Source: Hyaloscypha bicolor E (lineage: Eukaryota > Ascomycota > Leotiomycetes > Helotiales > Hyaloscyphaceae). Taken from it: a stretch of DNA of 64,000 bases. The position numbers and the translations under genes are program-made. The notes beneath the pieces are model-generated. The model was not told where the DNA came from. It ran no database searches and saw only the letters and a program-made list of their open reading frames with translations. Below are positions 10,446-22,100 of the stretch, piece by piece. Positions within the stretch are counted from its first letter, which is position 1; each line of letters opens with the position of its first letter. The stretch covers positions 2,417,772 through 2,481,771 of the forward strand of contig NW_020194667.1 of the NCBI RefSeq assembly GCF_002865645.1, read 5' to 3'.

Positions 10446-10660
10446 GCTCCATGTACGTGTGGAGTCGTTGGATTGTCCCGATCCGCTGGTACGACCAAGG
10501 GCAAATATTTCAAATGTCCTAAGTTCAGAATGTCCGGGCCGGCTGGTACGATCATAGTCGAGGATTTCAAACGCCCTTACTCGGTTGGTACAATCAAGGG
10601 ACTCTGGGAGAGGGATACGCGAAATCTTGAGCCTCATTTTTGGATGTTGATACAAGATCA
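10446..10660 (+). repeat. Imperfect short tandem repeat downstream of the DUF3431 gene
   Basis: A motif of the type CCGATCCGCTGGTACGACCA recurs as CCGGGCCGGCTGGTACGATCA and TACTCGGTTGGTACAATCA (starts near 10480, 10535 and 10580). Two copies are followed by ATTTCAAA. The spacing is uneven, roughly 45-57 bp. Confidence 0.5.
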
Positions 10661-10769
10661 AGTGAATACGTGAAGAGTGAAGTACAATGTGGATGTACGT
10701 GAATCACAAGGCACATTCATATATTTCTACACTACAATCACATTCCTGAATGTCTCTGCTCTTGCCGCA

Positions 10770-10775
10770 TATAAA
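10770..10775 (+). promoter_or_regulatory. TATA box of the acidic-protein gene
   Basis: TATAAA in CGCATATAAAAG lies about 130 bp upstream of the ATG at 10905 and is followed by a CT-rich leader. It falls inside the upstream extension of the same reading frame, which argues that translation begins at 10905 rather than 10677. Confidence 0.55.
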
Positions 10776-10904
10776 AGTTCCTCCAGGTGCAACCTCTCGT
10801 TCTTCTTTCAACCTCGATACCATATTTCCAACACAACATCTTCATCGCCCTTTACCACGAATTCAGTTCTTCCATCAAGCTCATTTCATTCATCAACTTC
10901 CACC

Positions 10905-12077
10905 ATGCATTTCAAACACCGCGTCACGCCCGAGAACACCTCAACCTTCGTCCAAAAGCTAGTCGAGAGCAGCCCTATCCCCGCCAGTTCCAACCAAGCG
11001 AAGCTCGTCGGCCAAGGTGCAGGGTTCCTCCACCGTAAGCTATCTGAGAAGGCAAAGCATCACTCCGAGAGCTGGCAAGCGAAGATCGAAGAAACGGCAA
11101 AGAGACATGTGGAGAAGCATGTCCCTTATCCTCATTCTCCAGCTTCGACGACGGAGATGCTTGCTGCTTCCTCTGCGGCTGCGGGTTTTGCGCATCATGC
11201 GAGCACGTTTCCGATCGAAAAGGATGATCAGCATGTGTACAACGCTCCAACATCTCGCAAAGAGTCATCCGAAGATCAATCACAGGCTGCCTTCTCAGAG
11301 AATGACCAACCGAACGCCAACTTGGGTCCTCAAGCAAGTGGTGTCGTCACGGCGAATGAAGCTCAGGATGGCCACAATTCACGGACCGTTGCCGGAGAAC
11401 TAGCCGCTGAATCACTGGCCTTTGTCCCCCACGGCGACTCACGCGCCTCCAACTTTGCTCCTCAAACAAACCACGCAAACAATCTTCCTCCAGTGCAGGC
11501 TCCCCAGAATCCAACTGCTTATCGCAAGGATCACCTCCGCCCATTATTCTCCAATCCTGCCACCAGCTTGCCATCTCAGCTTCAAATCCGCCCTAATACC
11601 TCCACACCACCTCCTCAACACCCCCCACCTCCGTATCCAGCACCGAATACATCAACCAACTCCTTCCCTCCCTGCATTGCCGAAGTAACAGTTAAAACTA
11701 TGCCTCAAATCAGAGATATCATCCGCCAGCTAGACGCAGAGGGTTTCTTCAACCCGAATAATATCGCGTTCTTGCTGTCGCAGTTGGAGATGATGTTGAA
11801 GAAGCAGGGCATGATTTCCATGGCGGGTGGGAGGGTGGGAGTGACTGTTCCTGCTTGTATGCCTGATGATCTGGCTTTTGGCGGCGGGAAGGTGGAGGGT
11901 GAAAGTAACAAGGAGGCTGACGATGAGGATGCGGGTTATGGCGAAGGTGAGGATGCGGAGGGTAGTGAAGCCGAGGGTGAGCGTGAAGAAGGCGAATATG
12001 GTGATGACTATAATGAGGCTTGCCCTGAGGGCGAAGCTGCTTATGGTGCTGGAAATGTTCAGGGTGCGATGACGTGA
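10905..12077 (+). CDS. Uncharacterised protein with Pro-rich middle and acidic tail, 390 aa
   Basis: The frame is open from 10677, but the ATG at 10905 (context CCACCATGC, close to the fungal consensus) follows a TATA box and pyrimidine-rich leader, so I use it. Residues 1-90 are basic and helix-prone (HRKLSEKAKHHSESWQAKIE). Residues about 180-260 are Pro/Ser/Thr-rich. Residues about 265-320 form a short ordered segment (TMPQIRDIIRQLDAEGFF, then LLSQLEMMLKKQG). The last 70 are Gly/Glu/Asp-rich and strongly acidic (DAGYGEGEDAEGSEAEGERE). No family is recognised. There is no signal peptide or membrane segment, so it is probably nucleocytoplasmic. Confidence 0.65.
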   Translation: MHFKHRVTPENTSTFVQKLVESSPIPASSNQAKLVGQGAGFLHRKLSEKAKHHSESWQAKIEETAKRHVEKHVPYPHSPASTTEMLAASSAAAGFAHHASTFPIEKDDQHVYNAPTSRKESSEDQSQAAFSENDQPNANLGPQASGVVTANEAQDGHNSRTVAGELAAESLAFVPHGDSRASNFAPQTNHANNLPPVQAPQNPTAYRKDHLRPLFSNPATSLPSQLQIRPNTSTPPPQHPPPPYPAPNTSTNSFPPCIAEVTVKTMPQIRDIIRQLDAEGFFNPNNIAFLLSQLEMMLKKQGMISMAGGRVGVTVPACMPDDLAFGGGKVEGESNKEADDEDAGYGEGEDAEGSEAEGEREEGEYGDDYNEACPEGEAAYGAGNVQGAMT

Positions 12078-13117
12078 GGCAAGAAGATGTGAGTGTGAAA
12101 ACTGGGTTTCGGAAGATGTTTCGAGCCATTGAGTTGATAGTGATGGAGAAATCCAGAGTGTATGTAGACTCTGTATCGTAGCGAGGAGAGAGGATTAGAT
12201 GGGTAGGAAAATGCATCGTTGAGTTACTCGTACGCTCTAGTTTCGATCTTCCATATTCACTTTTGCTAGGTAAGCCGTTCTAGCTTCAAAGCACCGGAGT
12301 GGTTCACGGAGTCACGCCCCCGTTACTCCAAGGGATGCTGGGATACCGAACATTGGCTATACCGAATAGGCGAGCTCTGTACACGAGATGGAGTGTTAGA
12401 ATGTGCCGGGGCCAGGTATGAATGGAACAACGAATGGGAAAAGGAGGTTGTTGTGAGAATCCAAAATCTCCACAAATCAAGAGAGATCGATGCCCACCCA
12501 TGTTCATTCCGTAAAATGTTCTAACGATTAGGAACAACGAACATAGTGCGTTTTTACAAAGCCCACTCCTTGACTCCGTTCTCAAGTTTCGAGACGCCGC
12601 TAGTACGCGGGATTCAACCCCAAATCCCCGGTACCCCGAGGAAGTGGAGCAAGTTTGCGAGTCCAACATTCTTATTGGCTCCTCCACGTCTCGATACCAG
12701 AATCGCCGAAGGAAGCGTATCCGTATACTGCGCCGCACGCAACCTTCCCAAACGAGGATCTCAACCGTTGATCTATATCCCCGCTCAGGCTCTAGCAGAG
12801 ACGATTAGATGAAAAGATCGAAATCATAGGTATCTGACTGAGCGCTTAATGTGATAGCCGTCTCGGAGTTAACCAAAGAGGTTCCTGCGATGTTGTTTTG
12901 TGTTTTCGACGCGAGCTTTTTGGGATGAAAGTTAGGAATGGACGAATGAAGCTCAGGGGATGATCGAACTAGGTACGAACGGGTAAATGGTTGAAGGATC
13001 GGTTTGAGAAAACTCAGCTTATTAGTCCCATAATATCTGGTGAAAGATTTGGCTGCTGCAAGAAAAAGAGTTCGTCACGGATCAACAAGCTAGTTTGCTG
13101 CAAGTCTTCACAGTGGC
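12078..13117. other. Intergenic, no gene recognised
   Basis: Overlapping frames of 88-144 codons at 12304-12812 lack motifs, and neither strand looks coding. GC content is normal. Confidence 0.45.
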
Positions 13118-13123
13118 TATAAA
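13118..13123 (+). promoter_or_regulatory. TATA box of the 58-residue secreted-peptide gene
   Basis: TATAAA in GGCTATAAAGTC, about 117 bp upstream of the ATG, followed by a long C/A-rich leader typical of strongly expressed fungal genes. Confidence 0.6.
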
Positions 13124-13239
13124 GTCTTCCGCTGACCCAAGAGTTTAGACATCAAGAACAACATTCACAGCACATCGAAACTTCATCCCAGTCTATTTCA
13201 ACCCTCAAATCAATTTATCAGTCAATATCATCAGACAAC

Positions 13240-13416
13240 ATGCAATTCAACAGCCTCCTCATTTGCGTCCTTGCTCTCGTGGTATCTGTCGCTGCGTTCC
13301 CGAGCACCTCTCCTCTCGATAAACGCCAGCAAAACTGCGGTTCGTGCCTTGAAGATCTTACGGATGGTGAAGATGCTTGTGGGTGGGGAGAGTGTCAGGG
13401 ATGTGCGCTTTGTTAG
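13240..13416 (+). CDS. Small secreted cysteine-rich peptide, 58 aa
   Basis: A single exon from ATG 13240 to TAG 13416. The N-terminus MQFNSLLICVLALVVSVAAF is a signal peptide, followed by PSTSPLDKR, a Kex2-type cleavage site. The predicted mature peptide is about 28 residues beginning QQNCGSCLEDL. It contains six cysteines (33, 36, 47, 52, 55, 58) and is acidic, ending at a cysteine. This architecture is typical of secreted disulfide-rich fungal peptides, including candidate effectors and antimicrobial-like peptides; no named family is recognised. A TATA box and clean leader support expression. It sits about 200 bp from an AT-rich RIP block. A GT-AG pair just after the stop (from about 13421) could be a 3' UTR intron. 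Confidence 0.75.
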   Translation: MQFNSLLICVLALVVSVAAFPSTSPLDKRQQNCGSCLEDLTDGEDACGWGECQGCALC

Positions 13417-14802
13417 CTGTTGGTGAGCGTCCTGTGTCCAAGTTTTAAATTTGTGTTAATACCGAACTTCAGTCTACGGGGAATTGGTTGCAGACTGCCA
13501 CCATCGTATTGAAAGGGGAAAAGCGAGCCCTGTATCGACTGGAAGGCAGCTGTTGGTTGCCTAGAGGGCATTGGGATTGAAAAATTGTTTCAGAATAGAT
13601 ACTCACATCAAAATACGAAAGCTAGTATTCTATGAATAATATTATTAATTTAGAGACTTAATTGAATGTGATATAGTAACTAAAGGGGTGAGAGATAACC
13701 TGGGCATTAAATGATTTTAGTGAGAAGAGAAGAAGCAAGCTATTTATAGCTTGCTTTATTTAAATCGTGGTTTTAGTATTCCTTATATACTTATATAATA
13801 CTATAATTAATTTAAAGTTATTAAAAGTCTATTTAATAAAACTCTTAATAATTAATGAAAGCAAGTATTTCTATTTTGTAATTAAATAATATAAATAATA
13901 TAAATAATATAAATAATTATATTTCTTTTATTATTTATTATTTATTTAATTAATAATAAGGCTTTAAATCAAATTAAATCAAATCAATTATTAATAATAT
14001 TATATAAATTTAAGATTATAATTTATTACAGGATATATTAATATATATTTTCTTTTTTAAAATTAGCTTAGAAATTACAAAATTCTAAGTTAATTAAAAT
14101 TTATATTGGGAAATTCTAAGCTATTAAATATTATATATATTTCTAAGAATTGAATTAATATTATAATAAGCTTATTATAAAATATAATACTTTATATAAT
14201 ATTAAAAAAGAAAATAGCTTTAGATTTTAAAGCTTAAATATTATTATTATATATAACTTTATTATTATTAGTATTATTTAATTAAAATATATTAGTTTTA
14301 TAAAACTAATAATTTTATATTTTATTTTATAATAATTTTAATTACATAATATTTATAATAATTTGAATTATATAATATTTATAATTATTATAATAATAAA
14401 GCTAAAGTAATAAAATAAAGTATAAAGATTTCTATTTCTTGTTTTATAAAATATAAAATTAAAAAAGAAGAAAAAAAGTATTAACTAAAATAATTAAAAT
14501 ATTTATTATAATTATATTAAATTAAGTATAAATATATATAAGTAAATAAGCTTAAAAAATATAATAATAAAATTAGAAGCCTTATTAGCTATTTTATTAT
14601 ATAAGTTATTAATATATATAAAGATTATAAAATAAGGAATTATATTAAATAATAAAAGAGTTAATTAAATTAGCTAGAAAAGAGCTTAAGTAAAGTATAA
14701 AGCTTTAAAATATAAGTATATAGATTTTAACTAAGTAAAGTAATTATACTAGCCCTAAATTAATAATTCTTATTATAATATATTATTTAAAAAAGCACGA
14801 AT
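13417..14802. other. 3' flank, then AT-rich RIP block
   Basis: About 200 bp of normal sequence follow the peptide gene. From about 13620 to 14800 the DNA is extremely TpA-rich, with only chance frames. It includes a short ATAATATAA microsatellite near 13885-13920. No element boundaries can be recognised. Confidence 0.6.
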
Positions 14803-14807
14803 ATTAT
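14803..14807 (+). repeat. Left 5-bp target-site duplication ATTAT
   Basis: ATTAT immediately precedes the TGTCGG LTR terminus and recurs at 17575-17579, immediately after the second LTR. Confidence 0.75.
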
Positions 14808-15041
14808 TGTCGGTTCACCAGGAACGCATAGCACCGTCACATAATCGTGGAATGCTATTTGCGTAAGTTAGTAAAGTGGTTATTATTCAGAAGTAAGGAT
14901 CGCAGTATCGTGGTGTTGATATGCGATCCCTAAATCTGCTAAGCCTAATGGGGACTAGCCTACCGGTCGAGTCACGCCTGCGATGCGAGCTCACATGACT
15001 AGTCACATGACCAGGAAATTCGCAGTGTAGCTGTTCCGACA
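14808..15041 (+). repeat. Left LTR (234 bp), little mutated
   Basis: Begins TGTCGGTTCACC and ends GTTCCGACA, so its termini form the inverted repeat TGTCGG/CCGACA. The copy at 17341-17574 has the same length in direct orientation. This copy retains its C and G bases (for example CTACCGGTCGAGTCACGCCT), whereas the right copy is mostly C-to-T and G-to-A mutated. Confidence 0.85.
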
Positions 15042-15378
15042 CTGGAACCTCTCTGAAAACGCCAAAAACAGTGCTTCCCTCCCATTGCATACTAATTTCC
15101 TAATTCGGCCTAGTCTCAAACCTCCCAAACGCTCAGTATCCCTCCCGTCCAATATTCCCATTTCTCTCTATCTAATATGCCCTATTCCCACCCAATATTT
15201 CCATCTAATATTCCCATTTCCCACTAGTATGTCCATTTCTCACTAGTATGTCCATTCCCAGTGTGCCTATTCCTTCCATTCCCAGTATGCCCATTCGCGT
15301 TTAACCCACTCCTGTACGTTGTGAAGCTTGGAATTCGAATCCAGCAGAGGTATAGGTGGGTATGACGCTTCTATTGGT

Positions 15379-16440
15379 TCATTGAAAGGCATGGAATTGT
15401 CCGAAACCGGTAGCAGGAATTGCAGAAGGTAAAGAGAGGGTATAAGCTAGACAGCCATTGGTGAGAGGTATTGATTGAGATGAAATGAGGGTGGTAGTCG
15501 AAAGAGATTTCGGAATAGAGCCTGTAGAGGTTCCTATTAATGGTTCGATGACGGTTGCAAAGAGAATAGCAGGTTCGTTGCATCCATCAGTTTCCACTGG
15601 TTCGTTAGTATCCATTAGAATAGCTAATTCGTTGGTATCCAGTTCGTAAATATCTACTAGAAGAGCCTCAAAGGTAAAGGATTCGGTTTTTGGAGGTTCG
15701 TTGGTATCGGTATCCACTGGCAAAACTTTAATTAGAAGAGCTTCCGTAATTGGAAGAGCTCCCAAAGTGTCCTTTTCGACTAAAGTAATATAGGAATCTG
15801 AATACTAATTCTCTGCTTTGTCCGTATCTGCCAGAAGAGCCTTAAAAGCATTACCTGATTCGTCCTTACTGCCCTTATTATCCTGTTCTCCCTTAGCTTT
15901 AGCTATATACTATAGATAGGCTCTATTAAAGCGCTCCATTTCGGCCATATATCGAAAATAAGCACTAGTAGGTGGTTGGCCAGGTAGTTAAAGACGTCGA
16001 TTCCCTTTTAAGGATATAAAGACCGAGGTAATAGGGCCCTTCTAAAGGTCCGCTCTAGCCCCGTTATTATTAGCCGTATTCCAGATATGCTATTCTTCCT
16101 CCTAAACGAGGTTAATTAAGGATTAGGTAATTGAAAGGTTCTTGTAGTCTTGGTATACGTAAACGCTACCGTATCAAAGGACTGCCCGTAAGTATAATAG
16201 TTCTATCTGATCCAAACGATTAAAGGTTATTCGACTAAAGTTCTTGAAGTCGTATTTGAACAAGTCCCAGAGATTATTATTAACTATTTTATAAACGGTA
16301 GCTTGGAATAGCTTGGTATTCAGGTATTCGGATAACTGCTCTTTGGTGGAGGTAGCTATATTGATTCTGTATCTCTACTTGATTCGTGCTTTTCACTGCT
16401 TTGCTTATAAGATAGAATTATCCATAGTATCCCAAACCTT
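15379..16440 (-). pseudogene. Broken internal ORF of the short LTR element
   Basis: Read on the minus strand, one frame continues for about 350 codons, interrupted only by TAG, TAA and TGA codons that could each derive from Gln or Trp by C-to-T or G-to-A change. The open last part (15765-15379) is acidic and repetitive (DTNEPPKTES, DTNELAILMDTNEPVETDG). The upstream part is more ordered (TKLFQATVYKIVNNNLWDLF, RITFNRLDQIELLYLRAVL). No family is recognised; a gag-like or accessory protein of the element is the simplest guess. Confidence 0.5.
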
Positions 16441-16689
16441 TCAGGTTCTTTCTAGTGTGTGTGTGTGTGTGTATGGTTCGAAGTAAGGGGGGCTCGAAGG
16501 TGAGGTAATTCGTGGAACTCATAGAATTCGAGGTAAGGAGGGGTATTTGAGATAAGGAGAGGTAGGGAGAGGTATTTGACAGGCTCCTAAGGTGAAGGAT
16601 CGTCGTTTCTGGACAGAGGGGGTTCCGGTGGTTTGCGTGGGTTTGTAAATATTTTGTCTGTAACGAGAAATTTAGAAGTGAAATATCGC

Positions 16690-17070
16690 GATTCCGGAGG
16701 GTTTGAAGGTTCTAAAGGTTCTGAGGGTTCTGAAGCTCGAGGGGTTTAACTTGAAGGTAAAGCTGAAGCTGAAGTGCTTTAAGGGTGTTCCAGAGGGTGG
16801 TATTCCAGAAGGTGGAGTTCCAGAGAGTGGGGTGGTATTCGAGAGGTTCCCAAGGCTAAGGGATCGTCGATTCGGTCAAGGGTTACTCTAGTGGTTTGCA
16901 GAGGGTATTCGGCCTTGCGAAAGAGCGATTGAATAAGGGTTGCTCTGGTGGTTTGCGAGGTTCAGGCGTTCGTAATCTTGTAAAGGAGCGATTTTAATGG
17001 TTGCTTTGGTAGTTCGTAGAGGGTATTTGGCCTTGCGAAAGAGTGATTAACGTAAGATGGTTAAATGGCT
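16690..17070 (+). repeat. Degenerate internal repeats of the short LTR element
   Basis: GGTTTGCAGAGGGTATTCGG-type units with CTTGCGAAAGAGCGATT recur at about 16895, 16955 and 17010. Before them lie short repeats of GGTTCTGA/AGGTTCTAA and TTCCAGAGGGTGG/TTCCAGAAGGTGG. Confidence 0.5.
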
Positions 17071-17340
17071 GACCGTTTATGGTGTTTTGGCAAGAAGCAG
17101 TGTCTTTCATTCCTATAGAACCGAATTATAGGTAAAGGCGACTATTATTCCCCCCTTTAATATAGTATAATCGGACCTTAGTAAGATCAAGTATGTATTT
17201 CCTCCTTATAGAACCGAATTATAGGCAAAGGATTAATAGTTGTCCCTTCTTTAACTTGAATAATGGCTTTGCCCTCAAGGAACCGAATCTTGAGCAAGTA
17301 TAGTTTAATTCTTTCTAATCTATAAGTACTAACTAATTAG

Positions 17341-17574
17341 TATCGGTTTACCAGAAATATATAGTACTATTATATAATTATAGAATACTATTTATATAAG
17401 TTAGTAAAGTGGTTATTATTTAGAAGTAAGAATTATAGTATTATAATATTAATATACGATTCCTAAATCTACTAAGCCTAATAGGGACTAGCCTACCGGT
17501 CGAGTCACGCCTATAATGCGAGCTTATATAACTAGTTATATAACTAGGAAATTTGTAATATAGCTATTTCAATA
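17341..17574 (+). repeat. Right LTR (234 bp), RIP-mutated
   Basis: Begins TATCGGTTTACC and ends TTTCAATA, the C-to-T/G-to-A version of the left LTR termini. A conserved unmutated core (ACTAGCCTACCGGTCGAGTC) is shared with the left copy. It is followed by the second ATTAT. Confidence 0.85.
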
Positions 17575-18841
17575 ATTATATTTTACTAATTTTATCTAAT
17601 TAGAGAGCTTTAAAATAATAAAAATCATTTAATATATAGATTTTAAAAAGCTATATTAATTTCTAATTTAAATAAACCTAATATATATTATTATCCTAAA
17701 TTATTAAATTTTAGAAAATATTTATATTAAGTTTATTTTTCTATTAATACTAGAGTTTCTAATTAAATTATTTTTCTTTAATACTCTTTTAAAGTTCTTT
17801 TTTTTAAATTTCTAATTATTATAAATATAGCTTATACTAAATCTATTTCTTTTTATATTATTATTAAATGAATTTCAATTTATAAATTTATAATATTCTT
17901 AATCTAAAATATATATCTGCTTTACTTTTATTTAATTTTCTTTTAAATTATCTAATACTTCTAGTATTTTATTATTAAAGCCTAAAAAGAATTTAGCTAA
18001 ATATTATACTTTTTATTTTATTATACTAGTTTAACAGAAATCCTTTATATAAGTTATTATAAGTTTTTTATATTATTTCAAAGCTTGTTTTTAATTTAAT
18101 ATAGTTTCTTTTACTTTAAAAAGTAAAAGTAATAATTCTTACTATAATATTATTTATAAAAGTACTTATTATTAGAAATATAATTCTAGTTATTTTTATA
18201 TTATTATTTCGAACTCTTATATATTTATTATATAGCTTTTTCTTAATTCTTTTTATAAATTCTAATTTTTAAAGTATTTATTTGCTTTTAAATACTTTAT
18301 TTATATTATATTCAAAATTATCGAATCTAATAAAAAGAATAATAATAAAAGCTCGTTTAATAAAGCTTAAAAGGCTATTAAAAAGAATACAAAGTAATCT
18401 AATTAAGTAAAGAATATTTTATATAAGCTTATTAATATTATTATAAAACGCTTTTAAATCTTTTATTATTTTACCTTTAAGTTCTATTATTTTAATAAAT
18501 TTTACAAATAAATTTTATAAATAAAATCCTCTTTTTTTATTATTTAATTATTTTAATTTTTGCTTTAATATTTTTAAAGATTTAATAAAGCTTTAAAGTT
18601 TTTAAATTTAAATTAAAATAGATTTTTTATAAATTTATTTATAAATATATAATTTAAAAAATGCCTTTATTATATTTTTAATATAATAAAGCTTTATAAT
18701 AATTAATTAAATAATTTATTTATTATAAAATATAATTTAAAGCTTTAAATAGCTTCTAGAAAGCTATAGTTTCTTTTATTATATAATATATAATATATAA
18801 TATATAATATATAATATATAAATTAATAAAATAATTAATAT

Positions 18842-19120
18842 TCGGAAATAAGAATTATAATATTATAATATTAATATATAATTTCTAAATCTATTAAGTC
18901 TAATAGAAACTAGCTACTAGTTAAATTATTTATAAAATACGAGATTATATAATTATATTTCGTGTTTCGAATTCTATAACTATATATATAACTCTCGAAA
19001 AAATAACTATACTAATATTAAAACCTTTCTAAAAATACAAAAAATAGTATTTCTTTTCTAATTATATACTAATTTTCTAATCTGGCCTAATATTAAATTT
19101 CTCAAACATTTTATATATTT
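18842..19120 (+). repeat. Third, heavily RIPped copy of the 234-bp LTR family
   Basis: Alignable by eye with 14890-15130, allowing C-to-T and G-to-A changes: the TCTAAATCTATTAAGTCTAA and CTAATTTTCTAATCTGGCCT stretches correspond to the left LTR and the sequence just inside it. It extends past the LTR end into internal sequence, so it is a piece of another copy rather than a solo LTR. Confidence 0.55.
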
Positions 19121-22100
19121 ATATTATTTTTAAGGTTTTAGTTATATATTAAAAACTATAGTCTTTTATATATAACTTTTCTTTCTATAATATTTTTCTA
19201 TTTTATATACTTATTTTTTTTATTTTTATATATTTATTTCCTATTCTATTTATATATATTAATTAAGTATTTAAAGGCATTGAATAATTTTAATTCTATT
19301 ATAAAGTTTATAGAATTCGATTTTCTTTTAATCTATTTAATTTCTATACTCTTTTATTATTTATATATTTAATAAAAATATATTATATTAATTATTAGAT
19401 ATTTCTCTCAAGTAATATCTAATTTAATAAAGTATTTATATAATGATTTCAAATCCGTATAAATAACTAATAAAAGTTTCATTTCTAGTATTTTATTAAT
19501 TATTAATTTAATAGAAATATCTATATTAAAGCTATAAGCTATATTATATAATTCTAAAGCTAGAATACTTCTAATAACTTTTTTATATTAATATATCTAG
19601 TTCTATTTACTAGAACTAAAATATATTTAATTTAAAAAAAAGAAATCTCTATTATTTCTAAATAAAGTATTTATAAAAATAATTAAATATAGGAATTTCT
19701 TTATTAGCTTTATAAATTTCAGTTCTTTAATAGTATTCTTAATTTGCTATTAAATATATTTATTAAATATCTTAATATTAGTTTCCGAAAATTTAATAGT
19801 TTAAATAGTAATTAATAAATTATATAAAACTTCTAGTTAATAGACTAATATAATATATGTTTCTCTAGTATATTAGGTAATATATTAGTTTTTAATAAAG
19901 AAATCTCAATATATAATATCTTTATTATTTATAATAATAGTATTTTTAATTAATATAATTCTAAGGTTTTTATATTAGTATTTTTATATAAAAATAATTC
20001 TAGTAATTTCTATATAAATAATACTTCTATTAAATTTAAGATTATAATTAAAAGTAAGATATTTATATTCTTTAATTAAAAATTTAATTTTTTAGAGCTT
20101 TAGTTATTTTACTTTTATAAAATTATTATTTCTAATAAATAAAATATTATTAGTTTAAAGACTAATAATTCCGAAGAATCACTTATTATAAAGAAATCAA
20201 GAGTTATAAATTAATTATTTTATAAAAAACTCGTTAATATAATAGAAATAATAAGTTTTAAATTAATAGTTTCTAGCTTCCGATATATTATATAATAGTT
20301 TTACGACTTTTAGAACCAAATTATTATTTAGATTTAGCTATTTAGTAAGTTTATAAAATGAATTAATATTAAAATTATAATTAAATAAGATTATTAATTA
20401 GATATAAACTTATAATATATTTTGTAAATATAGCTTTATAATTCCTATAATTATAATAATAATATAAAAAATAATTCTTTAGCTAATATATTAAATAATT
20501 AGTAATTATATTAATATTATATATTTCTTATTATTATTATAAGCCAAAATAACTAGTTTTAACTTTTTAGGTTTTTTCTTTATATTTTTATTCTTAATTT
20601 TATTAATAAACCGTGAATTAAAAATATATATCTTTCTAATATCTAAAATCTAGAAATAATCTCAAATATATTCTTTTTTAAAAAACTAGTAATTTTAACT
20701 TAATAAGAGTTTTTATATAAGTTATTATTTTATAGAAATATTATAATATTAGAGTTTTTATAAAGGCATTTTTTATTATACTTTAGTAAAATAGCAGAAA
20801 TAGTAAAAGAAATTATATCTATATTACTTTTAGCTTTATTATAAAGTTTAGAAATAGATTTAGGTTCGAAATTATTAGTAATAATTTTAATATTTCTTAT
20901 ATAAAAGAGTTTTATAGAAATTAAATAAAAGATAATATTATTATATAATAGAACTAGTATATAAGACTTCCCGTTTATTACTATAAGCTTATATAGCCTA
21001 TTTTAATTATTAGATTAATTAGTATTTCCTTTATATTATATAAGAATATTTGAATTTAAAAAAAAGTTTATAAATATTAATAATACTAAAACTATTTTAA
21101 ATATTTAGGATATTTATAATTTAATATCTAGCTTAAAGCTTCTGAATTTCTATTATTACCTTTTTAAATACTATTAATTATTATAGTATAATAAATAATA
21201 AAGTATTATATTTAGTTATTTGAAATAAAATATTATAAACTAAAAAAATTAAAATAATATTATTAAGTTCTATAAAGTTATTAATAGTTTTAAAAGCTAT
21301 TTAAAATATAATATTCTAATTAATTCTATTAATTTTAATTATAATAATAAAATAAATATATTAAATCGGGCTATAATAATATTTATAATTCTAATAAAAC
21401 TATAAGCTTTTATAGAAATAATTTTAATTTTAGTATTTATAGTATTTATAAATTAAATAAATCTTTTATTAGTAAACTACTTTCTAATATTTACTATAAT
21501 ATAATTAAAAGGGCCTAAATAAATATTAATTTAATATTATTTTAGGGTATTTTAAATATATAAAATACTAATATTTTATAACTATTAGCTAGCTTAATAT
21601 TAAATGCCTTTATTAATAATAATAAAATAGTTAAAGCTAATATTATTCTAATAATTATTCGAATTTCTAGTATTATTTATAGTATTTTATAAAGTATTTA
21701 AAGGCTTTTATATTAATATTATAGCTTATTTATTTTAGTATATTTCGCAGTTTATTAATTAATAAATAATTAAAATATTAATATAGATATTATAAAAAAA
21801 TAAGAATTATAATTAAAGAATTCGAAAATAAAGCTTTATAATATAGTATTTTAAAACAGAAAAAAGTATTTAAAATATTATATTATAAATATATAATATC
21901 TAGTATAAGTAATAAAATAATTAGTAAAATTATTAAAATAAATTTCTAATTTATTTATATTAGCTAAACTAAATAAAAATAAAATCTTAATAAATATAAT
22001 ATAAAATTATACTTTCCTAATTAGTATTTTTACTATTATAAATCTAATAGAAAATATAAATCTAATACTAAATAAAATATTAATCTAATATTCAAAATTT

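Larger units (their letters stand above)
14808..17574 (-). mobile_element. Short LTR retrotransposon, 2.77 kb, lacking pol
   Basis: Two 234-bp direct LTRs with TG..CA-type ends and a 5-bp TSD (ATTAT) delimit the element exactly. The internal region (15042-17340) has no reverse transcriptase or integrase motifs. Its only long frame runs on the minus strand, so I tentatively orient it minus, with the right LTR as 5' LTR. Size and content fit a non-autonomous LARD-like derivative. Internal DNA is largely un-RIPped up to about 17.1 kb, with GC near normal and a GT microsatellite at 16456-16472. Confidence 0.75.

Noticed and set aside
10677..10904. Upstream extension of the acidic-protein frame
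   Set aside because: It contains the TATA box and CT-rich leader; translation more likely starts at 10905.
12304..12812. 144-codon minus-strand and 88-codon plus-strand frames
   Set aside because: They overlap on opposite strands, have no motifs, and neither shows splice or promoter support.
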